Below are positions 34,747 to 44,407 of a DNA stretch of 64,000 nt, in pieces. The stretch comes from Methanoperedens sp041491305 (GTDB taxonomy: Archaea > Halobacteriota > Methanosarcinia > Methanosarcinales > Methanoperedenaceae), in NCBI GenBank assembly GCA_041491305.1, contig JBGPUU010000001.1, forward strand, positions 15,706-79,705, read 5' to 3'. The notes below the pieces were generated by a model, which saw only the letters and a list, made by a program, of their open reading frames with translations, was not told where the DNA came from and did no database searches. Position 1 is the stretch's first letter; each line of letters begins with the position of its first letter. Both the position numbers and the translations under genes were made by a program.

Positions 34747-35170
34747 TCAAATTCCTCCCTTAAATGGATAAAATAACAAACCTGTTTTAGAGCTATTGAC
34801 CTGAATGTCGATATTCCCCATCAGACGGATGGTATTTCCCGAAGTCAATTCAATCGGTTCTTTATTTCTGAGTTCAATAGTATCGTTTTTAACAGACGTA
34901 ACTTCCATGACCCCGAAGGTATCGCCTTCTTTAACACCAGTAACGTTCTGTGACCTGAGCCATGTGTATTTAAAATCTGCTGCATCCGTTTCAGGTAAGC
35001 TGTATATTTTTGACAGATATGTAACTAAAATCGGTATATTACTTCCTTCTACATTCTGAGGATAATTGTACAGTTCCGTATAATGGGTTGCCAGGACTTT
35101 ATCATCAATTTTGGTATTATCCTTGTCCAGACTTATAAAAACTAAACCTTCATTTATGAATATGAAACTC
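34747..35170 (-). pseudogene. S-layer family domain, C-terminal fragment
   Basis: The frame carries INEGLVFISLDKDNTKIDDK, DFKYTWLRSQNVTGVKEGDT and IELRNKEPIELTSGNTIRLM, matching the end of the duplicated S-layer domain of Methanosarcinales surface proteins. Upstream the frame runs antisense into the metallophosphoesterase gene with no ATG near the domain, so the N-terminal part was lost, probably in a rearrangement at about 35170. It directly precedes the PGF-CTERM gene. Confidence 0.75.
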
Positions 35171-35171
35171 C

Positions 35172-36086
35172 ATGGTGAGCGCAAGAATGACAAAATCCAA
35201 AAAAAGCGATGTATATCTGATACTCTCTGACATCCATGCCGATATAAAAGCCTTAGATACAATCATTGAGATAATAAATGATCCAAAATTCAAGAAAAGA
35301 TACGGCAGTGTCAATAAAATAATAAACCTTGGCGATACCACTGGAAGAGGATATCATCCTGCTGAGGTCATAGAGCGGCTGATAGAGTTAGGAAAAGAAA
35401 TCAGCGTTGTTTCGATAATGGGCAACCACGACGAGTCTTTTCTTTACGATTGGCCTGTATCCGGGGATGATGAAGACTGCATCAGGGCACATGAGGAGTT
35501 TAAAAGCGCTGTAAATAGCGATCATCGCAATAAAGCCAGCCCGGATTTCTTAAGTAAACTGCCGCAGTATTATGTAGATAAAGAGGAGAGGATTTTAGCG
35601 GTTCATGGAGGTCCTCTTGACCCTGAAAAGATAGCTCCTCCCGACCTTGAAGACTACGATAAATGGCTGTATCAGCGGACATGGCAGAGGATTTCGGAAT
35701 ATGATTTCGAATATCTGGATGATTACGGCTACCACTACCTGTCTGAGAACGCATTCCTGCATGCAAGAGAATTTTTTGATGGTGGCTTTATAATATTCTG
35801 TGGGCATCAGCATACTGAGGCAGTTTACAGGAATAAGGGCATGAAGACTGAGCTTGTGTCGGAGGAGCGCATGAAGATAAGGAAGGAAGAGCTTGCCGGG
35901 CATGTGGTTCAGGTGAAGGAGTTTGAGAGAAAGCGAGATGCAAATTATCTCATCCGTGTAGGTATTGCGGGACCCGAGGGATATTACAAAAGGTACCGGT
36001 GGAATAAAATAGATTTTGGATTGGTGTGGGGAGAGAAGGGGATGCAAAAAGTAGGGATGTTTGAGAGCGAGTTGGAGTATGAATAG
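35172..36086 (+). CDS. Calcineurin-like metallophosphoesterase
   Basis: All metal-binding blocks are present: DxH in LILSDIHADIKAL, GDxxG in INLGDTTGRGYHP, GNHD in VSIMGNHDESF, and the two His motifs AVHGGPLDP and CGHQHTEA. The length and the YHPAEVIERL segment are like the YfcE/ApaH-type or MJ0936-type phosphodiesterases. Substrate unknown. The ATG at 35172 gives MVSARMTKSKK; ATG at 35187 is an alternative. It lies divergently against a truncated S-layer fragment, so its left border is a rearrangement point. Confidence 0.9.
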   Translation: MVSARMTKSKKSDVYLILSDIHADIKALDTIIEIINDPKFKKRYGSVNKIINLGDTTGRGYHPAEVIERLIELGKEISVVSIMGNHDESFLYDWPVSGDDEDCIRAHEEFKSAVNSDHRNKASPDFLSKLPQYYVDKEERILAVHGGPLDPEKIAPPDLEDYDKWLYQRTWQRISEYDFEYLDDYGYHYLSENAFLHAREFFDGGFIIFCGHQHTEAVYRNKGMKTELVSEERMKIRKEELAGHVVQVKEFERKRDANYLIRVGIAGPEGYYKRYRWNKIDFGLVWGEKGMQKVGMFESELEYE

Positions 36087-36236
36087 GTACCTGCGATAGG
36101 GTACATCTCTAAACAATGGCTATGTTTTTATCCGCTTCAATGTAGTGGCGCAAACTTCTATTTGGCGATAATTTAAAGCATCCTTTTTAGTTATTCACAA
36201 TATGCCAGCGTTTTGGAAAGCTCTATATTTTTCCCG

Positions 36237-38225
36237 TTACGTAATTTGACTTAGAATCTTAAAGCATGCATTTTTAATCTGCTCTGTGCCTTTGGGATAT
36301 CGCTTGCAAATCTCAAGTGCTTCTTTTAACACACTTCGTGCTTTGCCAAATTCTTGGATTCTTGCATAAAAAATCCCCGTGTTTGTAAGGCATTTCGCTT
36401 GGTCTATATCTGCCCCAGGTATTGCTTTATACATCCTCAGTGCTTCTTTGAGGTTATACTCAGCCTCAAAGAATTTGTTCATGCGCCTATAAACATTCCC
36501 TAAGTTCGCATGACATTGCGCCTGATGCATTTCAGCTCCAAGTATCGCTTTATACATCCTCAATGCTTCTTTGTAATTGCCCTCAGCCTCAAAGAACTTA
36601 TCTGTACTTTCGTAGACAACCCCCAGGTTCATAACGCATCTCGCTTGTTCTATCTCAGTACCAGATATTGCTTTATATATCCTCAGTGCTTCTTTAAGCT
36701 TGTCGGCGGCTTCAGAGAACTTGCCTATACTCAAATAAACGACACCTAGGTTCCTAATGCTGTAAGCTTGGCGTATCTCGGTTCCAGATATCGCTTTATA
36801 TATCCTAAGTGCTTCTTTGTAATTGCCCTCAGCCTCAAAAAACTTGCCTGTGTGAAAATAGATATTCCCGACCTCCCCAAGGCATCTTGCCTGGATTATT
36901 TCAGTTCCGGGTATGGTTTTTAATATCCTCAGTGCTTCTTTGAGGTTGCCAGCGGCTTCAGAGAACTTGCCTAAATCCATATAGACAACCCCTAAGCTCT
37001 TGAGGCATCTTGCCTGGTGTTTCTCAGTTCCAGATATAGTTTTCAACATCCTAAGTGCTTCTTTGAGATATTCCTCAGCATCAAAGAACCTGCCTAAGTT
37101 CTCATAGACATTCCCCAGATTCATAAGACATCCCCACTGGAAAAACTCGGTTCCAGATATAACTGTTAACATCCCCAGTGCCTTTTTGTAAGGTATCTCA
37201 GCACTAGCATAACGACCAATGTTCTGAAGGGCTCGACCACGATTAAACCACCATTCAGGCGAATCGTTAATCTCCACCTCTGGGAAGCAGTATTCCTTCT
37301 TAAACTCACTTTTATATGTCTTAAGTAATTCCTTCTTTAGTTCTGAAATGTCATTAAAACGGTCTTCTATTTTTGGTTGAAGGCAGCGAGCAATTATGCC
37401 TTTTAAGGATGAAGGAATGTTATCTGATAAAACCTCTCTTTGCGGGTCAGAGCGATTATACATAACTCTCTTTATCTGTTGATTTTGGGTATCTCCTCCT
37501 TTAAAGACATCATGCATTATCAGACCTACAGCAAACTGATCAGCACGATGGTCAACCTTTGCTCCCGCCACCTGCTCAGGTGCCATATATCCAGGAGTGC
37601 CCTTTACCCTTGCACTGAAATCGGTTACCTTATATATCCCATCCTTGTAAACCATGATATTCTCAGGCTTCAAGTCCTTATGGGCAGATATGCCATGCTT
37701 ATAGGCATGAAGCAAGCCCTCACAGATTTGTAAGCCCGCGCTGAGGGTTTCTTCCAGAGACAGACTTCCCTTTTCTATAACCAGACATCTCAGGTCTCCC
37801 CTTTCCATGAACTCTGAGAAAACAAACGGCACATTCCTTCTTGTTTTAGGATGGATGATATTTTCCAACAGGTGGACTGAAACAATATTAGGATGCTGAC
37901 CCATCTCAAGCCAAGGGAGAGCTTCTTCCAGAAAATCTTTTGCTATTTCTTCTTGCTTGGAAGGATGCAGTTTGAGGTAATCTTCTTTCAAGAATTGCTG
38001 CAGGGTTTTGGCAGCGTATATCCTTTCACCAAAGTGGGTCGATTTTACGAAAAATACTGCTCCAAATCCGCCTGCTCTGAGCGCCAGAACCTTGAAGTTA
38101 TCTCCAAAAGCATCGCTGTATTGCCATGGTATTTGGATGCCTTCTTTCTTCAAACGCTCCTCTGCCTGTCGGCTTGCTTCATCCCAGGAGAGTCTGTGTG
38201 TTGATATGATGTAGGATATATCCAT
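36237..38225 (-). CDS. Hanks-type kinase with variant active site, fused to 40-residue TPR repeats
   Basis: A 50-residue N-terminus precedes the kinase: glycine loop RAGGFGAVFFV, Lys in YAAKTL, catalytic loop HKDLKPENIMV and the activation segment VTDFSARVKGTPGYMAPEQ. The catalytic loop has Lys for the usual Arg (HKD for HRD), and DFG is DFS. All essential Lys and Asp residues remain, so activity is possible but may be altered. From residue about 330 there are eight TPR-type repeats of 40 residues with KEALRIYKAISGTEI cores, as in kinesin-light-chain-like TPRs. It is the last gene of the kinase cluster. Confidence 0.87.
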   Translation of the reverse strand: MDISYIISTHRLSWDEASRQAEERLKKEGIQIPWQYSDAFGDNFKVLALRAGGFGAVFFVKSTHFGERIYAAKTLQQFLKEDYLKLHPSKQEEIAKDFLEEALPWLEMGQHPNIVSVHLLENIIHPKTRRNVPFVFSEFMERGDLRCLVIEKGSLSLEETLSAGLQICEGLLHAYKHGISAHKDLKPENIMVYKDGIYKVTDFSARVKGTPGYMAPEQVAGAKVDHRADQFAVGLIMHDVFKGGDTQNQQIKRVMYNRSDPQREVLSDNIPSSLKGIIARCLQPKIEDRFNDISELKKELLKTYKSEFKKEYCFPEVEINDSPEWWFNRGRALQNIGRYASAEIPYKKALGMLTVISGTEFFQWGCLMNLGNVYENLGRFFDAEEYLKEALRMLKTISGTEKHQARCLKSLGVVYMDLGKFSEAAGNLKEALRILKTIPGTEIIQARCLGEVGNIYFHTGKFFEAEGNYKEALRIYKAISGTEIRQAYSIRNLGVVYLSIGKFSEAADKLKEALRIYKAISGTEIEQARCVMNLGVVYESTDKFFEAEGNYKEALRMYKAILGAEMHQAQCHANLGNVYRRMNKFFEAEYNLKEALRMYKAIPGADIDQAKCLTNTGIFYARIQEFGKARSVLKEALEICKRYPKGTEQIKNACFKILSQIT
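36300..37220 (-). repeat. About eight tandem 120-base coding repeats
   Basis: The TPR region of the kinase gene is built from near-identical 120-base units with a shared core such as TCCTCAGTGCTTCTTT on the plus strand. The high nucleotide identity between units points to recent expansion by recombination. Confidence 0.8.
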
Positions 38226-38394
38226 ATCGAATATTCATCTCATTTTAATAATTGTCTAATTTACTAATTTTTCCTACCTCGCAAAACTCTAATACTTATT
38301 TTCAATCTTCTTTTGTGTGTATTTCATTATTACCCCAACGGAAGCTTGCTGCTTCTTTCATTTACTTTGCCTTTTTATTTGGATTTTTGAAATC

Positions 38395-40105
38395 TTACTC
38401 TAATTTCTTCAACCACTCCGTTGCAATTTCTATACTTTCTTTATCATCTGAAAATCTGATTACGTTTTCAAAGCATTTTTTCGCTTCCATATCCTCATCT
38501 AAAACATATAGAACACATCCTTTTCCGATCCAAGCCCTTGCATTTTTAGGATTTGTCTCCAATACTCTAATAAAGCATTTCATTGCATCTTTAATTCTAT
38601 GCTCCTTTAAATCACGCGATCCTAAAAGAAAACATGCATAACCTCTTTCGCACCAAGCTTCAACGTTCCTCGAATCAATGCTTATTACTTTTTCAAAGCT
38701 TTCAATTGCCTCACCATATCTTTCTAATTCCATGAGTATTTTTCCCTTAATAATCAGACAATCGGGATTTCTTGGATACAATCTCAGAGCTTCATTTGTG
38801 CTATCTAAGGCAAGTTGGTATTTTTTTAATCTGAGTAAGCAAAAACCTTTATTTGCCAGCAGTGACATTCTCTCGAAATAATCTAATTGATTGATGAAAG
38901 ATTTCTGTAAACCCCTATCAAGATATTCTATTGCATCTTCATATCGATTCATTTTTATTAAGCATAATGCTTTTGCATTTAACGCAATGTTGTCGCTCGG
39001 CTTAATTATCAAAGCCTTATCTATATAAAGTATAGCATCTTTAATGTTATTTAAACTACGCAGACATTGTCCCTTTTCGCAAAGTGCCTCAGTATTTTTT
39101 GGATTTTGCAAGTATATTATCGTAACATTTCAAAGCATTTTCAAATTTCTCTAACTGTTGATAGGAAAATCCTTTATTCAACCAGTCTACTTCATCTAAT
39201 TCCTCCTTTTTTCCAATTATTATATAATCGTCTGTGAAAATATTACGATGCATCTCAATTAATTCATCTTTCAGTTCTTTAAAACTTTGATGTCTTTCCT
39301 CGGGATCTTTTTTTAAACATCGCATTATCAATTCGTCAAGTTCTTTAGGAATAGTTTGGTTAATTAATTTAGGATTCACTGGATTCGTCTGGAAGATTTC
39401 ATCTACATTTGAAAATGGGCGCTTACCAGTGGATACTTCATATAAAGTTGCACCAAAAGCGTAAATATCCGAGCGAGTTGTTATTGGTTTGGGTGTAAAG
39501 GAATAATGATCTAAAAACTTTCTGGGGAATTGTTCAGGAGGCATATAGGGCCATGTACCTACTCCACGAGAAACTTGTTCTGGCAACATTTCCAATTTTT
39601 TTTCTTGATATGCATCCTCCAAAATAGCCACTAAACCGAAGTCAGTAATTTTGTATATTCTCTTATTATTACGTTCACTAATCAATATATTTCCAGGTTT
39701 GATATCTCGATGAACGATTCCAAGTTTGCTATATGCATAATCCATACCGTCACAGAATTGAATAGCAAAGTCGAACAGTTCAAAGATGTTAAGTTTACCA
39801 ATCCATTGTGCAAGATTTCCTCCTTTAATATATTCTAATAAGATGTGAGGTTTTCCCTCTATAATAATTGTGAAGATTGCAAAAACTATGTTTGTATGCT
39901 TTTCGAGATTTACCCAAGTATCTGCTTCTTTTATAAATTTTTTGATTATTTCCTCTTCCCAGAAAAATTCGTCCTTAAAAGTCTTGATAGCAATATGTTG
40001 GTTCCATCTATGGTCCAAAACAACATAAACTATTCCCATGCCTCCTTCAAGGATGTTTAGTACTTCATAACGATTTAATATTATATCTCCACAATCTCGC
40101 CTCAT
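38395..40105 (-). CDS. Hanks-type kinase plus TPR protein, split by a frameshift near 39108
   Basis: The first 338 codons hold a complete kinase: ILEGGMGIVYVV, IAIKTFKDEF, VHRDIKPGNILI, ITDFGLVAIL and the GTWPYMPPEQF P+1 region, then a first TPR ending ENALKCYDNILA and stop. The overlapping frame continues NPKNTEALCEKGQCLRSL with about five more 34-residue TPRs. The A-run at 39100-39110 is two bases short of what would join the frames. The gene pair is best read as one kinase-TPR protein of about 570 residues, like its neighbours. Confidence 0.82.
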
Positions 40106-40190
40106 TTTATCACAGTCTCTAGCATTTCACAAAATTACAATTGTAATATTTACCAAAAGCACTTACTTTACAGACCATATTTTTCTTTTA

Positions 40191-40682
40191 TCAGTTTAAT
40201 CTTAGTTCAGTTTTTGGATCCAACTGACTTGCTTTATCAAAGCATTGCATAGCTTCTCTCTTTTTGCCAAGAAGATACGAAATACTTCCTTTATTGAACC
40301 AAGCTCCAACATTTTGCGGATCCGTTTTCACAGCCTTATCATAGCAATCTAATGCTTCTATATATTTGCCTAATGATAGTAAAGAATTCCCCTTGTTGAC
40401 AAAAATAACAGCATACTTTGAACTGTTTCTTGGAAGAATATCCAAAACTTTGTTAAAACAATTTATGGCTTCTTCGTGTTTGCCTACTTGAGCCAAAGTA
40501 TCTCCTTTATTGTTCCAAACATCAACATCTTTTGGAGTTATTTCCAGCGCTTTGTCATAATATTTCAAGGATTCTTCAAGCTTTCCTATCATTAATAATG
40601 ATTCCGCCTTACTAGACCACTTTTCATCAGGGATATTCTTTTCTTTCGTTTTCTGTAACTTATTAAATATACCCATTTCCAC
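40191..40682 (-). CDS. TPR-repeat protein
   Basis: 163 residues: a short basic N-terminus (GIFNKLQKTKEKNI) followed by about four 34-residue TPRs, for example SLKYYDKALEITPKDVDVWN and EAINCFNKVLDILPRNSSK. No enzymatic domain. Its start resembles that of the next TPR gene upstream (SLFNGIATSKRQQ). Probably a scaffold or adaptor for the kinases around it. Confidence 0.85.
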   Translation of the reverse strand: MEMGIFNKLQKTKEKNIPDEKWSSKAESLLMIGKLEESLKYYDKALEITPKDVDVWNNKGDTLAQVGKHEEAINCFNKVLDILPRNSSKYAVIFVNKGNSLLSLGKYIEALDCYDKAVKTDPQNVGAWFNKGSISYLLGKKREAMQCFDKASQLDPKTELRLN

Positions 40683-40722
40683 TAGCTAATATATTTTATA
40701 TAGTGATTTCTGTAATATAAAT

Positions 40723-41841
40723 TTATTTTTTGATTGACCTTTTTATTAACTCTCTAGTTTCTTTTGCATGTTTAACCGTAGGATCGATTTCTAATGCTTT
40801 GTCGAAACATTGTATAGCTTCATCACATTTTAATAAACAACCTAAAGAAAGTCCTTTACCTGTCCATGCAACAGCACATTCTGGATCTATTTGTAAAACC
40901 TTCTCGTACCATTCAATAGCCTCTTCATATCTCTTTAAACAAGCTAAAGTAGTGCCCTTATTGTACCATATGGTAGAATTATCGGGATCCAGCTTTAAAA
41001 CCACCTCTTCACATTTTAATGCTTCATCGAACTTGCCCATTTTATGCAAAACCTCCCCTTTATTAATCCAAGCTTTACCAAGCTTAGGGTTTATTTTTAG
41101 TGCTTCATCAAAGCATTTCAAAGCATCATTGATTTTACCTGCTTCTAAAAATGATTCTCCCTTAAAATTCCATGCTCCTGCCGATATGTTTTCTTTTTCT
41201 CTAATGGTTTCATTTTTAATTTCAACTTTTTGTTTACACATTTCTATTTTATCTTGTATCTCCTTTATTTTCCTCGGACGCTCATATTCAGGAACTACTT
41301 CTATCGCTCTTTTTATATATTCAGCAAAGTTATCTGTTTTTCCTGAAAGAAGATAAACGAAGGCAATGTTAGCTAACACCATATAATTTTGTGGATCCAA
41401 AGCCAAAGCTAATCGAAAACATTCGTCTGCCTCTCGTTCTCTACCCAAGCTTACTAATAGACTACCTTTTTCGCTTAAAATCATTCCTTTCACCGAGTCC
41501 TCAGGATGCGCTTTAAGGGCTTTATCGTAGAAGAATAAAGTATCATCTATCTTTCCCAAATCAACAAGAACATTCGCTTTACCGTGCCAAGGGGCACTAT
41601 GTTCAGTATTTAATTTTAAAGCCTCTTCGAAACAACACAAAGACTCATCGAATCTCCCCAAACGTCTTAAAGCATTTCCTTTATTGTTCAACGCTATACA
41701 AGAGAGCTCAAATGCAAGAACTTTATCATAATATTTTATTGCTTCCTCAAATCTCTCCTCATCAAATAACGAAATTCCCATGTTAATCCATTCATCTATC
41801 TGCTGTCTCTTTGATGTTGCAATGCCATTGAACAGACTCAT
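40723..41841 (-). CDS. TPR-repeat protein, two TPR arrays joined by a linker
   Basis: 372 residues from ATG 41841 (SLFNGIATSKRQQIDEWINM). About five TPRs up to residue 180, then a charged linker (IKEIQDKIEMCKQKVEIKNE) and about four more TPRs (NDALKCFDEALKINPKLGKA, EEAIEWYEKVLQIDPECAVA). The longer reading from 41934 would overlap the neighbouring membrane-protein gene, so it is not preferred. Likely a scaffold in the same signalling unit. Confidence 0.85.
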   Translation of the reverse strand: MSLFNGIATSKRQQIDEWINMGISLFDEERFEEAIKYYDKVLAFELSCIALNNKGNALRRLGRFDESLCCFEEALKLNTEHSAPWHGKANVLVDLGKIDDTLFFYDKALKAHPEDSVKGMILSEKGSLLVSLGREREADECFRLALALDPQNYMVLANIAFVYLLSGKTDNFAEYIKRAIEVVPEYERPRKIKEIQDKIEMCKQKVEIKNETIREKENISAGAWNFKGESFLEAGKINDALKCFDEALKINPKLGKAWINKGEVLHKMGKFDEALKCEEVVLKLDPDNSTIWYNKGTTLACLKRYEEAIEWYEKVLQIDPECAVAWTGKGLSLGCLLKCDEAIQCFDKALEIDPTVKHAKETRELIKRSIKK

Positions 41842-41855
41842 TTTCTTTCCACTTG

Positions 41856-43073
41856 TCAAACCTTGTAGGTAACCATAACTGCATAAATCACAGCAATTAA
41901 AATTATCACTAGGCTCATCGCAAACCGCTTCCATTCTCTGTTCATATAAGCATGTGCTCCCAAGGGTACGAAAACAGCAAGACTTGATCCTATCATAATC
42001 TTATACATTGAGGGGATGGCCGCCAATTTTTCTTCTCCAATTATGAAGTGCCATGCACCCAGAGAGTAGTAAAATACAAATATAATCTCCACAACTGCCA
42101 GCGCAGCCTGCATTGATACTCCCCTGCTCTGGATCGCTATAGAACTCATGCCCCTTAGCAAATCAAGCCCTGTATGGACGCTGCTTATTGTAGATTGACA
42201 GTAGTTTAAGTCGTAACTTATCTGATTGAGTGATATTTCAAATCTTTTTAAATGAAATTTATAAACCTGATCGTTCTCCCTCCGTAGAATCTCTAATCTA
42301 TCCTTGTAATTGTCAATGTTAATCTGGAGCGTGTTTTGGAGCTTGTTAACCAGGGAGACCTTTTCCACAAAGCTCATGTATTTTTGGGTCACGTCGCTCA
42401 ATTTCTCCCTCTGCCTTTGGGCATCCTCATTCCTAAGAGTATCGAGTAATGTTACCAGTTCTTCGTCAAGTTTCTTTGCGCCCCCCATCAGTTCCTCCCG
42501 AACTTTATCGTATTCCCTTATCTCGGTGCTTGCCTTATGAAAATGCGACTCGATTTTTACGAGTCCACGATCTATTGCAAAGAGAAAATTCTTCCGTGTT
42601 ATATCCTCTAAAGTCCTGGGTGTATGCAGAATATACCCAATCTCTCTTTCTTTCATTGGTCGTGCAGCCTGCCATAAGTTCCCAAACTTGGTTATCGTTG
42701 GGGGAACTGTCCCATCTTTTTCACCTTCCAGACCATCAACCAGCTCCCAGTATACAATGCTTGACCCCAGAAAATTGTCCACCTCGACAGGAATTTCTAA
42801 ATTCTGAATTATCTGATTTAAAGATTCTCGTTGATTAAGCCATTTCTGCGAAGAGAACTCTCCATCTTCTCTTATATAGAACCGCAATACAGTGGTATCA
42901 TAATAGGTTAACCATTCCAGTTGATATCCATTGCCTCTAAAGACCTTGTGGTCTGCTTCATCACCTATTAAAGATAATCTGCTTCTCAATCTATCTGGCG
43001 GCGCCTCATTGGTGTTATCACGTTTATAAAAACAGAGAGCAATTAGCGAGGGATTAGTAATTATTTCTTTCAT
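41856..43073 (-). CDS. Coiled-coil protein with C-terminal membrane segments
   Basis: 405 residues. The first 170 form a mixed alpha/beta domain (LIALCFYKRD, YYDTTVLRFYIREDG, SSIVYWELVDG) that I do not recognise. Residues about 190-310 are a long coiled coil (REELMGGAKKLDEELVTLLD and on). Three membrane helices near the end follow, with LAAIPSMYKIMIGSSLAVFV. The layout recalls CATRA-type proteins of caspase/TPR conflict systems, but this is only an analogy of architecture. The start overlaps the end of the FHA gene (ATGA), so the two products are made together. Confidence 0.65.
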   Translation of the reverse strand: MKEIITNPSLIALCFYKRDNTNEAPPDRLRSRLSLIGDEADHKVFRGNGYQLEWLTYYDTTVLRFYIREDGEFSSQKWLNQRESLNQIIQNLEIPVEVDNFLGSSIVYWELVDGLEGEKDGTVPPTITKFGNLWQAARPMKEREIGYILHTPRTLEDITRKNFLFAIDRGLVKIESHFHKASTEIREYDKVREELMGGAKKLDEELVTLLDTLRNEDAQRQREKLSDVTQKYMSFVEKVSLVNKLQNTLQINIDNYKDRLEILRRENDQVYKFHLKRFEISLNQISYDLNYCQSTISSVHTGLDLLRGMSSIAIQSRGVSMQAALAVVEIIFVFYYSLGAWHFIIGEEKLAAIPSMYKIMIGSSLAVFVPLGAHAYMNREWKRFAMSLVIILIAVIYAVMVTYKV

Positions 43074-43717
43074 TTATGTTTCTTAAACCTCTTCTCCAAA
43101 AGAATTAACTCATTTTTAATGCTGTGTATATCCTGATCATTTACTTCAGTGGGGCATATTCTAATAGGCTCTGGCGGTGGTGTTTTCTGTGCCTTACTGA
43201 TTTCATTTCTCATTTCGTTCATAACATTGACAAGTTCTTCAACTTCTATAGCTTTTTTAGCTTTTTGCAATTTCTTAATAATATTGTTGAGCAGCTTTTC
43301 AAACTCTGCCTGCGAAAGTCTTTTGCCTGCCTCCTCAAATTGGTTGTGTATATCCTTGGCATCTTTTTGGAGCTTTTCTATATCATCTTTACATTCGAAC
43401 TTCAGCCATACAGGGCCCAATTTTAATATTGCACCAGAAGCTAAAGGGGTGATGGTTCCGGCAGGAATAGGCTTGGCAGCTTTGTCCTCTATAATATAAG
43501 TCTTATTAGTGCTCCCTTCTCCTTCTGGACCCACATCCTCTATAAAATAGGTATCTTTTTCATTTGTGATTCGTGCATGATGTCTGGAAACTCTTTTATC
43601 AAAAGGTAAGTAAACATCATCTTTTTCATGTCTCCCCAGCATGATTGGAGTCTTCTCAAACTCAAATACTTTTCCATCGTCTGCGCCGCTCATTATGGTG
43701 ATAAATATATGGCTCAA
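43070..43717 (-). CDS. FHA-domain protein with coiled-coil C-terminus
   Basis: The FHA core is complete: IMLGRHEKDDVYLPFDKRVS with the phosphothreonine-binding Arg and Ser, then RHHARITNEKDTYFIEDV and a GSTNKTYI segment. The second half is a Lys/Glu-rich coiled coil ending with Pro-rich and short helical parts. FHA domains bind phosphothreonine, so this is a natural reader for the Hanks kinases in the same cluster. ATGA overlaps at both ends couple it to the genes on either side. Confidence 0.9.
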   Translation of the reverse strand: MSHIFITIMSGADDGKVFEFEKTPIMLGRHEKDDVYLPFDKRVSRHHARITNEKDTYFIEDVGPEGEGSTNKTYIIEDKAAKPIPAGTITPLASGAILKLGPVWLKFECKDDIEKLQKDAKDIHNQFEEAGKRLSQAEFEKLLNNIIKKLQKAKKAIEVEELVNVMNEMRNEISKAQKTPPPEPIRICPTEVNDQDIHSIKNELILLEKRFKKHK

Positions 43718-44301
43718 TCCCTTACCTCCTTTTTTAATGTTATTTCATCGCTGGTTGCATCAACATTAATCACATCCCTCTGTGCAAAATCGCCTTTTAA
43801 TATCTTTTCACTCAGAGGCTGAGCGATCATTCTCTCGATTTCACGCTGCAGCAGCCTGGCCCCTTTGGCTGGATCATAACCTTTGCGACAGATAAAATCA
43901 ATTGCATTTTGAGTGCCCTGCAGGCTTATTCCTTTTTCTTTTAATAGGCTGTTCAAGCTTCCCAACATAATCTGCGCTATCTTATGGATATCCTCCTGAC
44001 CGAGTGGTTTGAATAAGATTAGCTCGTCTATGCGGTTGAGGAACTCAGGTCGAAAGACGCTTCTTACCTTTCGGAGCATTTCTTCCCGATGATTCTTTGT
44101 ATAAACCCCAAAGGGTATCTCATGCCCTAGAAATGCCTGCTTGACATCAGGAGTAGGTGGCTCCAAATACCTAAGCACCATTTCAAGGCTGCAGGTGCAT
44201 ATGAATTTATGCTCTTTCTCAATGTACTGATGTTTTGCAGCAGCGGCTTCTCTGGCTGTTATCTGCCAGGTCAATGATGCGCCAACCGAAAGTTCATTCA
44301 T
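43714..44301 (-). CDS. Clp-derived protein: Clp_N-like start joined to D2 C-terminal domain, AAA+ core missing
   Basis: Residues 1-55 look like part of a Clp_N repeat (TAREAAAAKHQYIEKEHKFI). From about residue 57 the sequence matches the end of a ClpB/ClpC second AAA+ module: MLRKVRSVFRPEFLNRIDEL with the sensor region, ILFKPLGQEDIHKIAQIML and KGYDPAKGARLLQREIERMI with the sensor-2 Arg. Walker A, Walker B and the whole first AAA+ module are absent. At 195 residues it cannot be an ATPase. It is either an in-frame deletion remnant or an adaptor derived from Clp. Its stop overlaps the FHA start (ATGA), which suggests it is still translated. Confidence 0.75.
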   Translation of the reverse strand: MNELSVGASLTWQITAREAAAAKHQYIEKEHKFICTCSLEMVLRYLEPPTPDVKQAFLGHEIPFGVYTKNHREEMLRKVRSVFRPEFLNRIDELILFKPLGQEDIHKIAQIMLGSLNSLLKEKGISLQGTQNAIDFICRKGYDPAKGARLLQREIERMIAQPLSEKILKGDFAQRDVINVDATSDEITLKKEVRD

Positions 44302-44407
44302 ATTCGTAACCTATTGGTAAAGGTATGCCCCGTTCCAAAATAGAAAGATTCATTTCCATACATGGATAAGTTCTTTGATTTTTGATTGAGGTTACCATAC
44401 AGCATGT

